The notes beneath the pieces are model-generated. The model worked only from the letters and a program-made list of their open reading frames with translations. It was not told where the DNA came from and ran no database searches. Position numbers and translations under genes: made by a program. This document shows, in pieces, positions 1 through 9,276 of a DNA stretch of 45,466 bases (positions within the stretch are counted from its first letter, which is position 1; the number at the start of each line of letters is the position of its first letter). Origin of the DNA: Rhizobacter sp. (GTDB taxonomy: Bacteria > Pseudomonadota > Gammaproteobacteria > Burkholderiales > Burkholderiaceae_C); contig JANXZA010000013.1 in NCBI GenBank assembly GCA_025355745.1, positions 1 to 45,466 on the forward strand. The letters are read 5' to 3'.

Positions 1-211
1 GCACACGGCCCGCCACTTCGACACCACCGGCGACCTGATCGCCGCATTGGCCGAGGCGCCCGACTGCCGCGCGGTGGTCGTGAAGGGCTCGCGCTTCATG
101 GCGATGGAGCGCGTCGTCGCTGCGCTGATCGACGACGCACAAGACGCACACGACGCACACGACGCACACGACGCAAACGGCGCAGCCACGGGAGCACCGC
201 ATGCTGCTTAG
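1..211 (+). CDS. murF: MurF, UDP-MurNAc-tripeptide:D-Ala-D-Ala ligase (3' end only)
   Basis: The window opens inside this gene; the reading frame starts at base 2 and stops at TAG 209-211, giving the last 69 residues. The segment [15 protein letters not shown] matches the conserved C-terminal end of MurF, which adds D-Ala-D-Ala to the UDP-MurNAc tripeptide in the cytoplasm. Its position directly before mraY is the standard dcw order. The stop overlaps the mraY start by 11 bp, implying translational coupling. After the conserved core comes a non-conserved tail made of a 9-bp tandem repeat encoding Asp-Ala-His. Identification rests on the short motif plus synteny. Confidence 0.88.
   Translation, partial: HTARHFDTTGDLIAALAEAPDCRAVVVKGSRFMAMERVVAALIDDAQDAHDAHDAHDANGAATGAPHAA
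134..178 (+). repeat. 9-bp tandem repeat in the murF tail (5 units)
   Basis: Five consecutive 9-bp units of the form GACGCACAC (first and last units differ at one base) encode [15 protein letters not shown] at the extreme C-terminus of MurF. The period is a multiple of three, so copy-number change would keep the frame. It probably arose by replication slippage. Confidence 0.9.
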
Positions 212-1379
212 CCTGGCCACCTGGTTGCAGACGCTGTCGCCGGAGTTCGGCTTCTTCCGCGTCTTCCAGTACATCACCTTCCGCGCCGTGATGGCGGCGC
301 TGACGGCGCTGCTGATCGGCCTGGCGTTCGGGCCGTGGGTGATCCGCCGGCTTGGCGCGTTGAAGATCGGTCAGCCGGTGCGCGCCTATGGCGTCGAGTC
401 GCACCTGGCGAAGAGCGGCACGCCGACGATGGGCGGGGTGCTGATCCTGATCGGCATCGGCGTCTCGACCTTGCTGTGGTTCGACTGGAGCAACCGCTTC
501 GTCTGGATCGTGCTGCTGGTGACGCTCGGCTTCGGTGCCATCGGCTGGGTCGACGACTGGCGCAAGGTGGTGCGGAAGAACCCCGAAGGCATGCCGTCAG
601 GCGAGAAGTACTTCTGGCAATCGGTGATCGGTCTGGTGGCCGCGCTGTACCTGGCCTTCAGCGTCAGCGAGACCTCGAACCTGCGGGTGCTGGAACTCTT
701 CATCCGCTGGGTCCAGAGCGGCTTCTCGAACGATCTGCCGCCGAAGGCCGACCTGATCGTGCCCTTCGTCAAGAGCTTCAGCTACCCACTCGGTGTGTTC
801 GGCTTCATCGCGCTGACCTACTTCGTGATCGTCGGCGCCAGCAACGCGGTGAACCTGACCGACGGCCTCGATGGCCTGGCCATCATGCCGGTGGTGATGG
901 TGGGCTCGGCGCTCGGCGTGTTCGCCTACGTCACCGGCAACTCGGTGTTCAGCCGCTACCTGTTGATCCCCTACATCCCGGGCGCCGGCGAGCTGCTGAT
1001 CTTCTGCGCCGCGATGGCCGGTGCGGGCCTGGCCTTCCTGTGGTTCAACACCCATCCGGCGCAGGTCTTCATGGGCGACGTGGGTGCCCTGTCGCTCGGC
1101 GGCGCGCTCGGCACCATCGCCGTCATCACGCGCCAGGAGATCGTGCTCGGCATCATGGGCGGCGTGTTCGTCGCCGAGGCGCTGTCGGTGATCCTGCAGG
1201 TCGGCTGGTTCAAGTACACGAAGCGCAAGTACGGCGCCGGCCGGCGCATCCTGAAGATGGCGCCGCTGCACCACCACTTCGAGAAATCGGGCTGGAAAGA
1301 GACGCAGGTCGTGGTGCGCTTCTGGATCATCACGATGCTGCTGTGCCTGGTGGGGCTGGCGAGCTTGAAGCTGCGATGA
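201..1379 (+). CDS. mraY: MraY, phospho-MurNAc-pentapeptide translocase
   Basis: This 392-residue polytopic membrane protein transfers phospho-MurNAc-pentapeptide from UDP to undecaprenyl phosphate, making lipid I on the inner face of the cytoplasmic membrane. Family hallmarks are visible: [10 protein letters not shown] with its catalytic Asp residues, [12 protein letters not shown], and [11 protein letters not shown] near the C-terminus. About ten hydrophobic segments alternate with basic loops. The length is slightly above the usual ~360 because of a longer N-terminal region. ATG 201 overlaps the end of murF by 11 bp, and the stop overlaps the murD start (ATGA at 1376), so the three genes are probably co-translated. 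Confidence 0.97.
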   Translation: MLLSLATWLQTLSPEFGFFRVFQYITFRAVMAALTALLIGLAFGPWVIRRLGALKIGQPVRAYGVESHLAKSGTPTMGGVLILIGIGVSTLLWFDWSNRFVWIVLLVTLGFGAIGWVDDWRKVVRKNPEGMPSGEKYFWQSVIGLVAALYLAFSVSETSNLRVLELFIRWVQSGFSNDLPPKADLIVPFVKSFSYPLGVFGFIALTYFVIVGASNAVNLTDGLDGLAIMPVVMVGSALGVFAYVTGNSVFSRYLLIPYIPGAGELLIFCAAMAGAGLAFLWFNTHPAQVFMGDVGALSLGGALGTIAVITRQEIVLGIMGGVFVAEALSVILQVGWFKYTKRKYGAGRRILKMAPLHHHFEKSGWKETQVVVRFWIITMLLCLVGLASLKLR

Positions 1380-3274
1380 TGAATCACCTCAACGGCATCA
1401 CCGTTCTCGTGCTCGGCCTCGGCGAATCGGGGCTGGCGATGGCGCACTGGTGCGCGCACTTCGGGGCCAGCGTGCGGGTCTGGGATTCGCGCGCGGGTGC
1501 GGGTTCACTGCCCCCGAACGCCATCGCGCTGGCCGAGCAGGTGCCGGCCGCGCAATGGGTTCGTGGCGAGCTGACCGACGCGGCGTTCGTGGGCGTCAAG
1601 TTGGTGCTGAAGAGCCCGGGCCTGTCGCCGCTGGACGAGCGAATATCCGGGCCTTTGGATCGCGCTGCCGCGAGTGGCGTGCCGGTGCAGGGCGAACTCG
1701 GATTGTTCGCCCAGGCGCTGCTCGACTTGCAGGCCGAACGCGGCTACGCGCCCAAGGTGCTGGCGATCACCGGCACCAACGGCAAGACCACGACGACGGC
1801 GATGACCGCCTTGCTGGTCGAACGCACCGGCAAGCGCGTGGCGGTAGCGGGGAACATCGGGCCGACGATGTTGCAGACGTTGATGGACGGGTTGGCGTTG
1901 GAGGGTGTGGCAAGTGCGGCGGTCGCCGGCCCTCCCTTGCAGGGCGCGTCCTGGCTTGCAAGCCAGGACCGTTCGGTGGGCTCGCCGCATGCGGCTCGAA
2001 AGCCCCCCGTCACCCCCAACCCTCTCCCAGAGGGAGAGGGAGTAAGAAGCGCGGTGCCCTCGACGCTCGCCAGGCGGGAGACCTCTGATCTGCCCCCTCT
2101 CCCTCTGAGAGAGGGCTGGGGTGAGGGCCGCGAGGCGCTCGACCCTGTCGACAACGACGACAGCCCGACCCCCATCCCGCTGCCACCTCAAGCGCCAACA
2201 GCCCCCACCTTCACCCACCTCCCCGAGGTCTGGGTGCTCGAACTCTCGAGCTTCCAGCTCGACGGCGTGCAGGGCTTCGAGCCCAGCGCCGCAGCGCTGC
2301 TGAACATCACCCAGGACCACCTCGACTGGCACGGTTCGATGGCGCACTACAGCGCCGCAAAAGCCCGCATCTTCGGCCAGCACGCGGTGCTGGTCATCAA
2401 CCGCGACGACGCGCTCGTCGAGCAACTCGTGCCCGCGCCCGAGATCGTCAAGGGCACCGGACTGAACAAGCGAGGCCGCAAGGCCACGACCACCGAACGC
2501 GCAGTCATCCGCTTCGGCCTCGGCGCCCCCCGGCACCCTGGCGACTTCGGCCTGATCGAAGAAAACGGCATGGCCTGGCTGGTGCGGGCACGTGAGCTCG
2601 ACGAGACCTTGCAGCGCGGCCGGGGTGGCAAGGGCGGCATGGGCAAAGCGCAGCGCGCGACCGAAGAACTGCTGATCCAACGCCTGATGCCGGCCGACGC
2701 GCTGCGCGTTCGCGGCCGTCACAACGCCGCAAATGCGCTCGCCGCATTGGCCCTGGCAACCGCCATCGACTGCCCGCTCGCGCCGATGCTGCACGGCCTG
2801 CGCGACTATGCCGGCGAGCCGCACCGCGTGCAGTTCATCGCCACGCTGGACGGCGTCGATGCGTTCGACGACAGCAAGGGCACGAACGTCGGCGCGACGG
2901 TGGCCGCATTGAACGGCCTGGGCGCCGACAAGGCGCCGGGCAAGCTCGTCGTGATCCTCGGTGGCGACGGCAAGGGGCAGGACTTTTCGCCGCTGCTCGA
3001 GCCGGTGCGGCGTCATGCGCGGGCCGTGGCGCTGATCGGCCGCGACGCCGAGCGCATCGACCAGGCCCTGGCCAGCAGCGCCGTTCCGATGCTGCGCCAC
3101 GCCGATCTGCAGGCCGCGACGCGCTGGTCGTTCGAGCGTGCGCATGCGGGTGACGCGGTGCTGCTCAGCCCGGCCTGCGCAAGCCTGGACATGTTCCGCA
3201 ATTATGGCCACCGCGCCGAGGTGTTCGTCGCCGAAGTGCAGGCGCGAGTTGCCGACCGGGGCGGGGTGACGTGA
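1376..3274 (+). CDS. murD: MurD, UDP-MurNAc-L-Ala:D-Glu ligase, with a ~100-residue repeat-derived insertion
   Basis: MurD adds D-glutamate to UDP-MurNAc-L-Ala in the cytoplasm. The start ATG 1376 (or the adjacent ATG 1379) overlaps the mraY stop; the frame is open further upstream but only as a shadow of mraY. Visible features are the N-terminal [12 protein letters not shown], the P-loop GTNGKTTTT (133-141), [37 protein letters not shown] and the C-terminal DDSKGTN and [11 protein letters not shown]. The protein is 632 residues, against about 440-500 for most MurD proteins. Roughly residues 179-281, between [11 protein letters not shown] and [11 protein letters not shown], have no counterpart that I recognise. 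They are Pro/Arg/Gly-rich and are encoded by a copy of repeat family C. The essential motifs on both sides are intact and in frame. A smaller Gly/Lys/Arg-rich stretch lies near residues 405-425. Confidence 0.95.
   Translation: MMNHLNGITVLVLGLGESGLAMAHWCAHFGASVRVWDSRAGAGSLPPNAIALAEQVPAAQWVRGELTDAAFVGVKLVLKSPGLSPLDERISGPLDRAAASGVPVQGELGLFAQALLDLQAERGYAPKVLAITGTNGKTTTTAMTALLVERTGKRVAVAGNIGPTMLQTLMDGLALEGVASAAVAGPPLQGASWLASQDRSVGSPHAARKPPVTPNPLPEGEGVRSAVPSTLARRETSDLPPLPLREGWGEGREALDPVDNDDSPTPIPLPPQAPTAPTFTHLPEVWVLELSSFQLDGVQGFEPSAAALLNITQDHLDWHGSMAHYSAAKARIFGQHAVLVINRDDALVEQLVPAPEIVKGTGLNKRGRKATTTERAVIRFGLGAPRHPGDFGLIEENGMAWLVRARELDETLQRGRGGKGGMGKAQRATEELLIQRLMPADALRVRGRHNAANALAALALATAIDCPLAPMLHGLRDYAGEPHRVQFIATLDGVDAFDDSKGTNVGATVAALNGLGADKAPGKLVVILGGDGKGQDFSPLLEPVRRHARAVALIGRDAERIDQALASSAVPMLRHADLQAATRWSFERAHAGDAVLLSPACASLDMFRNYGHRAEVFVAEVQARVADRGGVT
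1930..2130 (+). repeat. Repeat family C, copy C1, inserted in frame in murD
   Basis: This stretch is homologous along its first half to copy C2 (5675-5853). Shared blocks are cttgcag, a 22-bp perfect palindrome centred on GGCTTGCAAGCC (1948-1969), ccgttcg, tgggctcg, ctcgaaagcccc, and the hairpin CCCTCTCCC/GGGAGAGGG (around 2020-2040). A second hairpin (CCCTCTCCCTC.../GAGAGAGGG) ends in CTGGGGTGAGGG near 2127. The segment around 2010-2027 is nearly complementary to 2108-2125, so the whole right half can fold back on itself. There is no stop codon in the murD frame. The element's true ends are uncertain by about 20 bp. Confidence 0.85.
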
Positions 3275-4566
3275 TGCGCACGACCACCGTGACCCGCTTC
3301 GATGCCCTGCGCGCGCGCCTCGCCGCGATGCTGCCGAAACGCGCATCGCCACGTGGCGGCAGCACTGAAGCCGCAGTGCCGCCGATCCCGGTGCGCGACT
3401 GGATCGACATCGGCGCCGGCCAGCCGGCCCGCCTGCTCGGCTTCGACCAGGCGCTGGTGTGCGTCGTCGTGGCCCTGCTCGCGATGGGGGTGGTGATGGT
3501 CTACAGCGCCACCGTGGCGCTGCCCGACAGCCCGAAGTTCGCGCATTACACGCCGACCTTCTTCATGGCCCGCCAGCTGCTGTTCGTTGCGGTCTCGCTG
3601 GTTGCCGCGCTGGTCACGGTGCAGGTGCCGATCAGCTTCTGGGAGAAGGCCTCGCCGTGGGTCTTCGTGGCCTCGCTGCTGCTGCTGGTGATGGTGTTGA
3701 TCCCCGGCCTCGGCAAGGGCGTGAACGGCGCGCACCGCTGGATTCCGCTCGGCTTCCTGAACTTCCAGCCGAGCGAACTGGCGAAGCTGGCGATCGCGAT
3801 GTACGCGGCCAGCTACATGGTTCGCAAGATGGACATCAAGGAGAAGTTCGTTCGCGCGGTGGCGCCGATGGCGGTGGCGCTTGGCGTCATCGGCCTGCTG
3901 CTGCTGGCCGAGCCCGACATGGGCGCCTTCATGGTGATCGCGGTGATCGCGATGGGCATCCTGTTCCTCGGCGGCGTGAACGGGCGCATGTTCTTCCTCA
4001 GCATCGCGGTGTTGGTCGGCGCCTTCGTGCTGATGATTGCGACCAGCCGGTGGCGGGCCGAGCGCATCCTGGCCTTTCTGCAGCCGTGGGACCCGCTGTA
4101 CGCTCAGGGAAAAGGTTATCAGCTGACGCACTCGCTGATCGCGCTCGGGCGCGGCGAGGTCTTCGGCCAGGGGCTGGGCGCCAGTGTCGAGAAGCTCCAC
4201 TACCTGCCCGAGGCGCACACCGACTTCCTGCTCGCGGTGATCGGCGAGGAGCTGGGCTTTGTCGGCGTGGCCTGCGTGATCGTGCTGTTCTTCTGGCTCG
4301 CGCGCCGCATGTTCCACATCGGCCGCCAGGCGATCGCGCTCGATCGGGTGTTCGCCGGCCTGTACGCGCAAGGCATCGGCATCTGGGTGGGAGGCCAGGC
4401 GTTCATCAACATGGGTGTGAACCTGGGCGTGCTACCGACCAAGGGGCTGACCTTGCCGCTCATGAGCTACGGCGGCTCGGCGATCGTGATGAACATGGTG
4501 GCGCTGGCGATCGTGGTGCGGGTGGATATTGAAAACAGACAACTCATGCGCGGAGGCCGCGCATGA
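3271..4566 (+). CDS. ftsW: FtsW, SEDS-family septal peptidoglycan polymerase
   Basis: FtsW is the division-specific SEDS glycosyltransferase that polymerises lipid II at the septum together with PBP3/FtsI. The product is 431 residues from GTG 3271, or 430 from ATG 3274; both overlap the murD stop. A cytoplasmic N-terminal stretch of about 60 residues precedes about ten membrane segments. SEDS signatures are present: [69 protein letters not shown] and [11 protein letters not shown]. It sits between murD and murG as expected for a dcw cluster, and its stop overlaps the murG start by 4 bp. Confidence 0.96.
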   Translation: MMRTTTVTRFDALRARLAAMLPKRASPRGGSTEAAVPPIPVRDWIDIGAGQPARLLGFDQALVCVVVALLAMGVVMVYSATVALPDSPKFAHYTPTFFMARQLLFVAVSLVAALVTVQVPISFWEKASPWVFVASLLLLVMVLIPGLGKGVNGAHRWIPLGFLNFQPSELAKLAIAMYAASYMVRKMDIKEKFVRAVAPMAVALGVIGLLLLAEPDMGAFMVIAVIAMGILFLGGVNGRMFFLSIAVLVGAFVLMIATSRWRAERILAFLQPWDPLYAQGKGYQLTHSLIALGRGEVFGQGLGASVEKLHYLPEAHTDFLLAVIGEELGFVGVACVIVLFFWLARRMFHIGRQAIALDRVFAGLYAQGIGIWVGGQAFINMGVNLGVLPTKGLTLPLMSYGGSAIVMNMVALAIVVRVDIENRQLMRGGRA

Positions 4567-5642
4567 GTGTCAAGCACCTCGTCGTGATGGCGGCAGGCAC
4601 TGGCGGTCATGTCATCCCCGGTCTCGCCGTTGCGCGCGAAATGCAGTCGCGTGGCTGGTCGGTGAGCTGGCTCGGCACGACTGCCGGGATGGAGAACAAG
4701 CTCGTTCCGCCGACCGGCATTCCGATCGACCGGGTCGCCTTCAGCGGCCTGCGCGGCAAGGGCGCGCTGCATGCGTTGACCGGTGCGGCTCGCCTGCTCG
4801 CTGCTTTCTGGACCTGCTTGAAGATCATCCGCCAGCGCAGCGCCACCGTCGTGCTCGGCATGGGCGGCTACGTCTGCTTTCCCGGCGGGCTGATGGCGGC
4901 GCTGCTGGGCAGACCGCTGCTGCTCGTCAACGCCGACGCGGCGCTGCTGCTGAGCAACCGGGCGCTGCTGCCGTTCGCCGATCGCATCGCCTTCGGCTTC
5001 GACGGCGCGGCCGCGAGCAGCACGCGCAAGGCCGTCGTCACCGGCAACCCGGTGCGGGCCGAGATCGAAGCGCTGCCCACGCCGCCGCAACGCTTCGAAG
5101 GCCGCAGCGGCGCGCTGCGGCTGCTGGTGGTCGGCGGTAGTTTGGGGGCCATGGCACTGAACGAATGCGTGCCGCAGGCGCTCGCGCTGGTGGCGGATGC
5201 GCAGCGCCCGCAGGTCACGCACCAGACCGGGTCGGCCAACCTCGGGTCGGTGCAGGCCGCGTATGGGAATGCGCAGGTGCAGGCCGATGTGCTGCCCTTC
5301 ATCGACGACATGGCGGTGCAGCTTGCGGCCTGCGACCTGATCGTCTGCCGCGCCGGCGCGGTGACGGTCAGCGAGCTGTGCGCGGCCGGCGTCGCGGCGG
5401 TGCTGGTGCCGTTGATCGTCAGCACGACTTCGCACCAGCGCGACAACGCGCAGTGGCTGGCCGGGCAGGGCGCGGCCATCCACCTGCCGCAGAGCGAGTT
5501 GACACCGCGTGGCCTGGCCGATCTGTTGACGGGCCTGACGCGCGAGGCGCTGCTGGCGATGGCGATGAAGGCGCGGGCCCTGGCCCGGCCAAGGGCGGCC
5601 GCGCGGGTGGCCGATGAGGTGGAAAGGTTGGTGGCGGTATGA
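4563..5642 (+). CDS. murG: MurG, lipid II synthase (GlcNAc transferase)
   Basis: MurG adds GlcNAc from UDP-GlcNAc to lipid I, making lipid II at the inner membrane face. The protein is 359 residues, the usual size. The N-terminal [13 protein letters not shown] loop, [27 protein letters not shown] and the [17 protein letters not shown]-type donor-site region (here [10 protein letters not shown]) are all present in order, matching a two-domain GT-B fold. The start ATG 4563 has a good Shine-Dalgarno GGAGG at 4552-4556 and overlaps the ftsW stop by 4 bp. The stop (5640-5642) overlaps an ATG that opens a linker ORF reaching murC. Confidence 0.97.
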   Translation: MSVKHLVVMAAGTGGHVIPGLAVAREMQSRGWSVSWLGTTAGMENKLVPPTGIPIDRVAFSGLRGKGALHALTGAARLLAAFWTCLKIIRQRSATVVLGMGGYVCFPGGLMAALLGRPLLLVNADAALLLSNRALLPFADRIAFGFDGAAASSTRKAVVTGNPVRAEIEALPTPPQRFEGRSGALRLLVVGGSLGAMALNECVPQALALVADAQRPQVTHQTGSANLGSVQAAYGNAQVQADVLPFIDDMAVQLAACDLIVCRAGAVTVSELCAAGVAAVLVPLIVSTTSHQRDNAQWLAGQGAAIHLPQSELTPRGLADLLTGLTREALLAMAMKARALARPRAAARVADEVERLVAV

Positions 5643-5863
5643 GCCTTGATCCGCGCAACGGTGGCGGCGCGTTGCCCTCACTTGCAGTGCGCGCATCGGC
5701 TTGCAAGCCGATGCCGTTCGATGGGCTCGGCGCGTGCGCCTCGAAAGCCCCATCTCACCCCCCACCCTCTCCCAGGGGGAGAGGGAGTAACACCCGCGTG
5801 CGCCGATGGTCCGGCTCGCCCTCCCGCACGCGGGTTGGGGCGACGGCGAGGGCCACCCCATGA
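5639..5863 (+). other. Linker ORF bridging murG and murC through repeat C2 (74 aa)
   Basis: An open frame begins at ATG 5639, overlapping the murG stop as ATGA, runs through repeat C2 and stops at TGA 5861-5863, overlapping the murC start ATG 5860 as ATGA. The predicted peptide is Arg/Pro/Ser-rich, has no recognisable domain and is largely repeat-derived. It is probably not a functional protein in itself. It may act as a translated leader that keeps ribosomes coupled from murG to murC. Whether it is translated cannot be judged from sequence alone. Confidence 0.4.
5675..5853 (+). repeat. Repeat family C, copy C2, between murG and murC
   Basis: The same block order is seen as in copy C1 in murD: cttgcag, a 22-bp perfect palindrome at 5693-5714 centred on GGCTTGCAAGCC, ccgttcg, tgggctcg, ctcgaaagccc, then CCCTCTCCC/GGGAGAGGG at about 5766-5786, and a right end GGGTTGGGG...GCGAGGGCC. 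That right end supplies the only purine-rich stretch ahead of murC. Four arm positions of the palindrome differ from C1, with matching changes in the other arm. Confidence 0.85.
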
Positions 5864-7290
5864 AACACGCGGTCAAGCACATCCACTTCGTCGGCGTCGG
5901 CGGTGCCGGCATGAGCGGCATTGCCGAGATCCTGCACAACCTCGGCTACACCGTGTCGGGGTCGGACCAGGGCGACAGCGCGACCACGCGCCGGCTCGCC
6001 TCGCTCGGCATCCGCATCGCGATCGGCCACGACGCCTCGAACATCGAAGGCGCCGAGGCGGTGGTCACGTCGACTGCCGTGCTTGCCGACAACCCGGAGG
6101 TCATCGCCGCCCGCGCCACGCGCGTGCCGGTGGTGCCGCGCGCGGTCATGCTGGCCGAGTTGATGCGGCTCAAGTCGGGCCTCGCGATTGCCGGCACGCA
6201 CGGCAAGACGACGACCACCAGCCTCGTCACCAGCGTGCTCGCGCAGGCCGGCGTCGACCCCACCTTCGTGATCGGCGGGCGGCTGAATGCGGCCGGCGCG
6301 AATTCACGCCTCGGCTCGGGCGACTACATCGTGGTCGAGGCCGACGAGTCGGACGCGTCGTTCCTGAACCTGCTGCCGGTGATGGCGGTGGTGACGAACA
6401 TCGACGCCGACCACATGGACACCTACGGCCACGACTTCGCCAGGCTGAAGGCGGCCTTCGTCGAGTTCATCCACCGCATGCCGTTCTACGGCGCGGCAAT
6501 CCTGTGCAGCGACGACGCCGGCGTGCGTTCCATCATGCCGATGATCTCGCGCCCGGTCGTCACCTACGGTTTCGGCGACGACGCGATGGTGCGCGCGGTC
6601 GATGTGCAGGCGCATGCCGGCACGATGCAGTTCACGGTCCAGCGGCGCAACGGTGTGCGCATGCCCGACCTGCGCGTCAGCCTGAACCTGCCGGGCGACC
6701 ACAACGTGTTGAATGCGCTGGCGGCCATCGCCGTGGCCACCGAGCTGGAGCTGCCCGATGCGCCGGTGGTGCAGGGCCTGGCCGAGTTCCACGGTGTCGA
6801 CCGGCGCTTCCAGCGCTACGGTGAGTTGCGAGTGCCGGGGCCGGTGCCTGGCGCTGCCGCGAACGGCGCCACGTTCACGTTGATCGATGACTACGGCCAC
6901 CACCCGGTCGAGATGGCGGCCACGCTGGCGGCGGCGCGCGGCGCGTTCCCGGGCCGCCGGATCGTGCTCGCGTTCCAGCCGCACCGCTACACGCGCACCC
7001 GCGACTGTTTTGAAGACTTCGTGAAGGTGATGGGCAGCGCCGATCTGTTGCTGCTCGCCGAGGTCTACGCGGCCGGCGAAGCGCCCATCGTCGCGGCCGA
7101 TGGCCGGGCTCTGGCGCGCGCGCTGCGCGTTGCCGGCAAGGTCGATCCGGTGTTCGTCGACGACATCGCCGCGATGGCGCAGACCATCGTCGAGCAGGTG
7201 CGCGCCGATGACGTGGTGATCGCGATGGGCGCAGGGTCGATCGGCAACGTGCCTTCGTTGGTGGTCGACTTGTTGAGGGAGCGCGCATGA
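5860..7290 (+). CDS. murC: MurC, UDP-MurNAc:L-alanine ligase
   Basis: MurC attaches L-Ala to UDP-MurNAc, the first amino acid of the stem peptide. The product is 476 residues. Visible features are the N-terminal Rossmann motif [18 protein letters not shown]-loop GTHGKTTTT (112-120), [55 protein letters not shown] and FQPHRYTRT. The frame is open back to an ATG at 5806, but that extension is encoded by repeat C2 and ends just before the conserved [10 protein letters not shown], so ATG 5860 is preferred. The stop overlaps a second ATG (7287) that begins another linker ORF toward ddl. Confidence 0.97.
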   Translation: MKHAVKHIHFVGVGGAGMSGIAEILHNLGYTVSGSDQGDSATTRRLASLGIRIAIGHDASNIEGAEAVVTSTAVLADNPEVIAARATRVPVVPRAVMLAELMRLKSGLAIAGTHGKTTTTSLVTSVLAQAGVDPTFVIGGRLNAAGANSRLGSGDYIVVEADESDASFLNLLPVMAVVTNIDADHMDTYGHDFARLKAAFVEFIHRMPFYGAAILCSDDAGVRSIMPMISRPVVTYGFGDDAMVRAVDVQAHAGTMQFTVQRRNGVRMPDLRVSLNLPGDHNVLNALAAIAVATELELPDAPVVQGLAEFHGVDRRFQRYGELRVPGPVPGAAANGATFTLIDDYGHHPVEMAATLAAARGAFPGRRIVLAFQPHRYTRTRDCFEDFVKVMGSADLLLLAEVYAAGEAPIVAADGRALARALRVAGKVDPVFVDDIAAMAQTIVEQVRADDVVIAMGAGSIGNVPSLVVDLLRERA

Positions 7291-7427
7291 CATCGACGGT
7301 GCGCTTCGGCGCGGTTCTTTGCCACAAAGGCACCAAGACACAAAGGAAGAAAGAAGGATCTTTCTCATCTTCTTCGCGTCTTGGTGCCTTTGTGGCAAAT
7401 CTTCATTCGACCGGCAGCGAATCATGA
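7287..7427 (+). other. Linker ORF bridging murC and ddl through repeat B1 (46 aa)
   Basis: ATG 7287 overlaps the murC stop (ATGA 7287-7290). The frame stays open across repeat B1 and stops at TGA 7425-7427, overlapping the ddl start ATG 7424 (ATGA 7424-7427). This repeats the arrangement seen at murG/murC. The peptide is low-complexity (Lys/Ser/Gly) with no domain. Re-initiation at ddl from ribosomes crossing this ORF is an inference. There is no strong Shine-Dalgarno for ddl, which fits such coupling. Confidence 0.4.
7318..7399 (+). repeat. Repeat family B: 22-bp perfect inverted repeat, murC/ddl
   Basis: Left arm 7318-7339 and right arm 7378-7399 are perfectly complementary over 22 bp. The arm reads TTTGCCACAAAGGCACCAAG plus two bases. 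It is built from iterated ACAAAG/ACCAAG hexamers separated by 2 nt, and a third iteration lies just inside the left arm. The 38-nt centre can pair partly (GAAGAAAGA with TCATCTTCTTC). Base composition is markedly lower in GC than the surrounding genes. Confidence 0.92.
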
Positions 7428-8425
7428 ACGACGCCTCGAGTAGCCTCGGCAAGGTCGCCGTCCTGATGGGGGGCACGTCGGCCGAGCGGCAGATCTCGCT
7501 GATGTCGGGCAGTGGCGTGCTGGCTGCGCTGCGTTCGCAAGGCGTCGATGCCCACGCCTTCGACCCGGCCGAGCGCGAGCTGGTCGAGCTGAAGCGTGAA
7601 GGCTTCGAGCGCTGCTTTATCGCGCTGCACGGCCGGCACGGCGAGGACGGCAGCGTGCAGGGCGCGCTCGAGTTGCTCGGCATTCCGTACACCGGCTCGG
7701 GCGTGCTCGCCTCGGCGATCGCGATGGACAAGGTGATGACGAAGCGCGTCTGGATCGCCGAAGGCCTGCCGACGCCGCGCTACGTGTGGCTGGCACCCGA
7801 AGACCGGCGCGCTGAAAACATGCGTGAACGGGTGCGCAGCGTGCCCGACGAACTCGGCCTGCCGTTGATCGTCAAGCCGCCGCGCGAAGGCTCGTCGATC
7901 GGCATCACCAAGGTGGCCGGCTACTCCGACATGCAGGGTGCGGTCGAACTGGCCGCGCAGTACGACGCCGATGTGCTGTGCGAGGAGTTCATCGACGGCG
8001 AGGAAGTGACCTGCCCGGTGCTCGGCGCGGGCACGGCCGCGCAGGCCTTGCCGGTCGTCAGGATCATCGCGCCCGAAGGCGCTTACGACTATCGGAACAA
8101 GTACTTCACCGACGCCGTGAAGTACGCGTGCCCGAGCGGCCTGCCGCAGGCCGAGGAGCGCGAGATCCAGCGCCTCGTCGTGCTCGCCTACCGCACGCTC
8201 GGCTGCCGAGGCTGGGGCCGTGCCGACCTGATGATCCGGGCCCGCGACCGCAAGCCCTTCCTGCTCGAGATGAACACCTCGCCGGGCATGACAACGCACT
8301 CGCTGGTGCCGATCTCGGCCCAGGCCGCCGGCCTGAGCTACGAGGCGCTGTGCGTGCAGATCCTGCACGGCGCGGCGCTCGATGCGCCCGCAGCACCGGC
8401 GGCCCCGGCGGTTGCGCCAGCCTAA
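7424..8425 (+). CDS. ddl: D-alanine--D-alanine ligase
   Basis: Ddl is an ATP-grasp enzyme that makes the D-Ala-D-Ala dipeptide used by MurF. The protein is 333 residues from ATG 7424. Motifs present are [58 protein letters not shown], the glycine-rich and [10 protein letters not shown] region, and [12 protein letters not shown] with its Mg-binding Glu/Asn. The frame is open to 7319, but that part translates repeat B1, so the internal ATG aligned with the family N-terminus is chosen. The C-terminus carries a short Ala/Pro-rich tail. ftsQ follows 8 bp downstream, as in other dcw clusters. Confidence 0.96.
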   Translation: MNDASSSLGKVAVLMGGTSAERQISLMSGSGVLAALRSQGVDAHAFDPAERELVELKREGFERCFIALHGRHGEDGSVQGALELLGIPYTGSGVLASAIAMDKVMTKRVWIAEGLPTPRYVWLAPEDRRAENMRERVRSVPDELGLPLIVKPPREGSSIGITKVAGYSDMQGAVELAAQYDADVLCEEFIDGEEVTCPVLGAGTAAQALPVVRIIAPEGAYDYRNKYFTDAVKYACPSGLPQAEEREIQRLVVLAYRTLGCRGWGRADLMIRARDRKPFLLEMNTSPGMTTHSLVPISAQAAGLSYEALCVQILHGAALDAPAAPAAPAVAPA

Positions 8426-8433
8426 CGAACAGC

Positions 8434-9276
8434 ATGCGCAGCACCGCACCGCCCCCCGTGCTGCCGGCCGATATCCGGCTGATGAACACGACCGCTGCCG
8501 TGCTGGCGGCCATCGGCGTGGCCGCGCTCGCCGGCATGCTGCTGACGTGGGCGCTGCACCAGCCGCTGTTCGCGGTGCGCAGCATCCGCATCGACGGCGA
8601 CCTGGCGCACAACAGCGTGCTGACGATCCGCGCCAACGCCGCGCCGCGCCTGGCCGGCAACTTCTTCACGCTCGACCTCGCGACGGCGCGGCGGGCGTTC
8701 GAGTCGGTGCCGTGGGTGCGCCATGCGGTGGTCAGGCGCGTCTGGCCGAACCGGCTTGCCGTGCAGCTCGAAGAGCACCGGCCGGTGGCGCTGTGGGCCG
8801 ATGCGGCGGGGTCGGATGCGAAGGGGTTCGATGCGAACGGCGCGGAGGCCTTGCCCGACAAGCTCGTCAACAGCCACGGCGAAGTTTTCGAGGCGAACCT
8901 GGGCGATGTGGAAGACGACGCGCTGCCGACCTTGCGCGGGCCGGACGGCAGCGCGGGCCACATGCTCGCTCTGCTCGGCCGCCTGCAGCCGGTGTTCGAC
9001 GCGCTCGACGCGCACATCGATGCACTCGAACTCTCGGGCCGGGGCTCGTGGCGGGTCGAACTCGACACCGGCGCGCAGGTGGAACTCGGCCGCGGCACGG
9101 ACGACGAGGTGATCGAACGCACCAAGGTCTTCACCGCCACCCTGACGCAGGTCACGCAGCGCTACCAGCGCGCGCTGCAGTACGCCGACCTGCGCCACAA
9201 CGAAGGCTATGCAGTGCGGCTCAAGGGCGTGTCCACGGCGGTGGATGCGGGCCCCGCGAAGCCGGTGCGCAAGTAA
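8434..9276 (+). CDS. ftsQ: FtsQ, divisome assembly protein
   Basis: FtsQ is a bitopic inner-membrane protein that links early and late divisome proteins through FtsB/FtsL. The product is 280 residues from ATG 8434. A short cytoplasmic tail precedes one transmembrane helix (about residues 18-40), then a POTRA-like domain starting FAVRSIRIDGDLAHNS, and the FtsQ region FESVPWVRHAVVRRVWPNRLAVQLEEHRPVALW. The C-terminal part ends in QRALQYADLRHNEGYAVRLKG, the conserved YVDLRYxNGxAVR-type motif. A small Asp/Gly/Ala-rich stretch (around residues 126-146) looks like a lineage-specific loop. Alternative starts downstream exist, for example ATG 8482, but would trim the cytoplasmic tail. Confidence 0.93.
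   Translation: MRSTAPPPVLPADIRLMNTTAAVLAAIGVAALAGMLLTWALHQPLFAVRSIRIDGDLAHNSVLTIRANAAPRLAGNFFTLDLATARRAFESVPWVRHAVVRRVWPNRLAVQLEEHRPVALWADAAGSDAKGFDANGAEALPDKLVNSHGEVFEANLGDVEDDALPTLRGPDGSAGHMLALLGRLQPVFDALDAHIDALELSGRGSWRVELDTGAQVELGRGTDDEVIERTKVFTATLTQVTQRYQRALQYADLRHNEGYAVRLKGVSTAVDAGPAKPVRK

Noticed and set aside
335-1375. Long upstream extension of the murD frame
   Set aside because: It is a high-GC shadow of mraY; the conserved MurD N-terminus starts at 1376.
1505-3352. 615-codon open frame on the minus strand opposite murD
   Set aside because: Antisense shadow of murD in GC-rich DNA; no domain recognisable and the product is His/Arg/Gln-rich as expected for a shadow.
5806-5859. Earlier ATG start for murC
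   Set aside because: The added residues are encoded by repeat C2; the family N-terminus begins at ATG 5860.
7319-7423. Earlier start for ddl
   Set aside because: The extension translates repeat B1 and is not conserved-looking.
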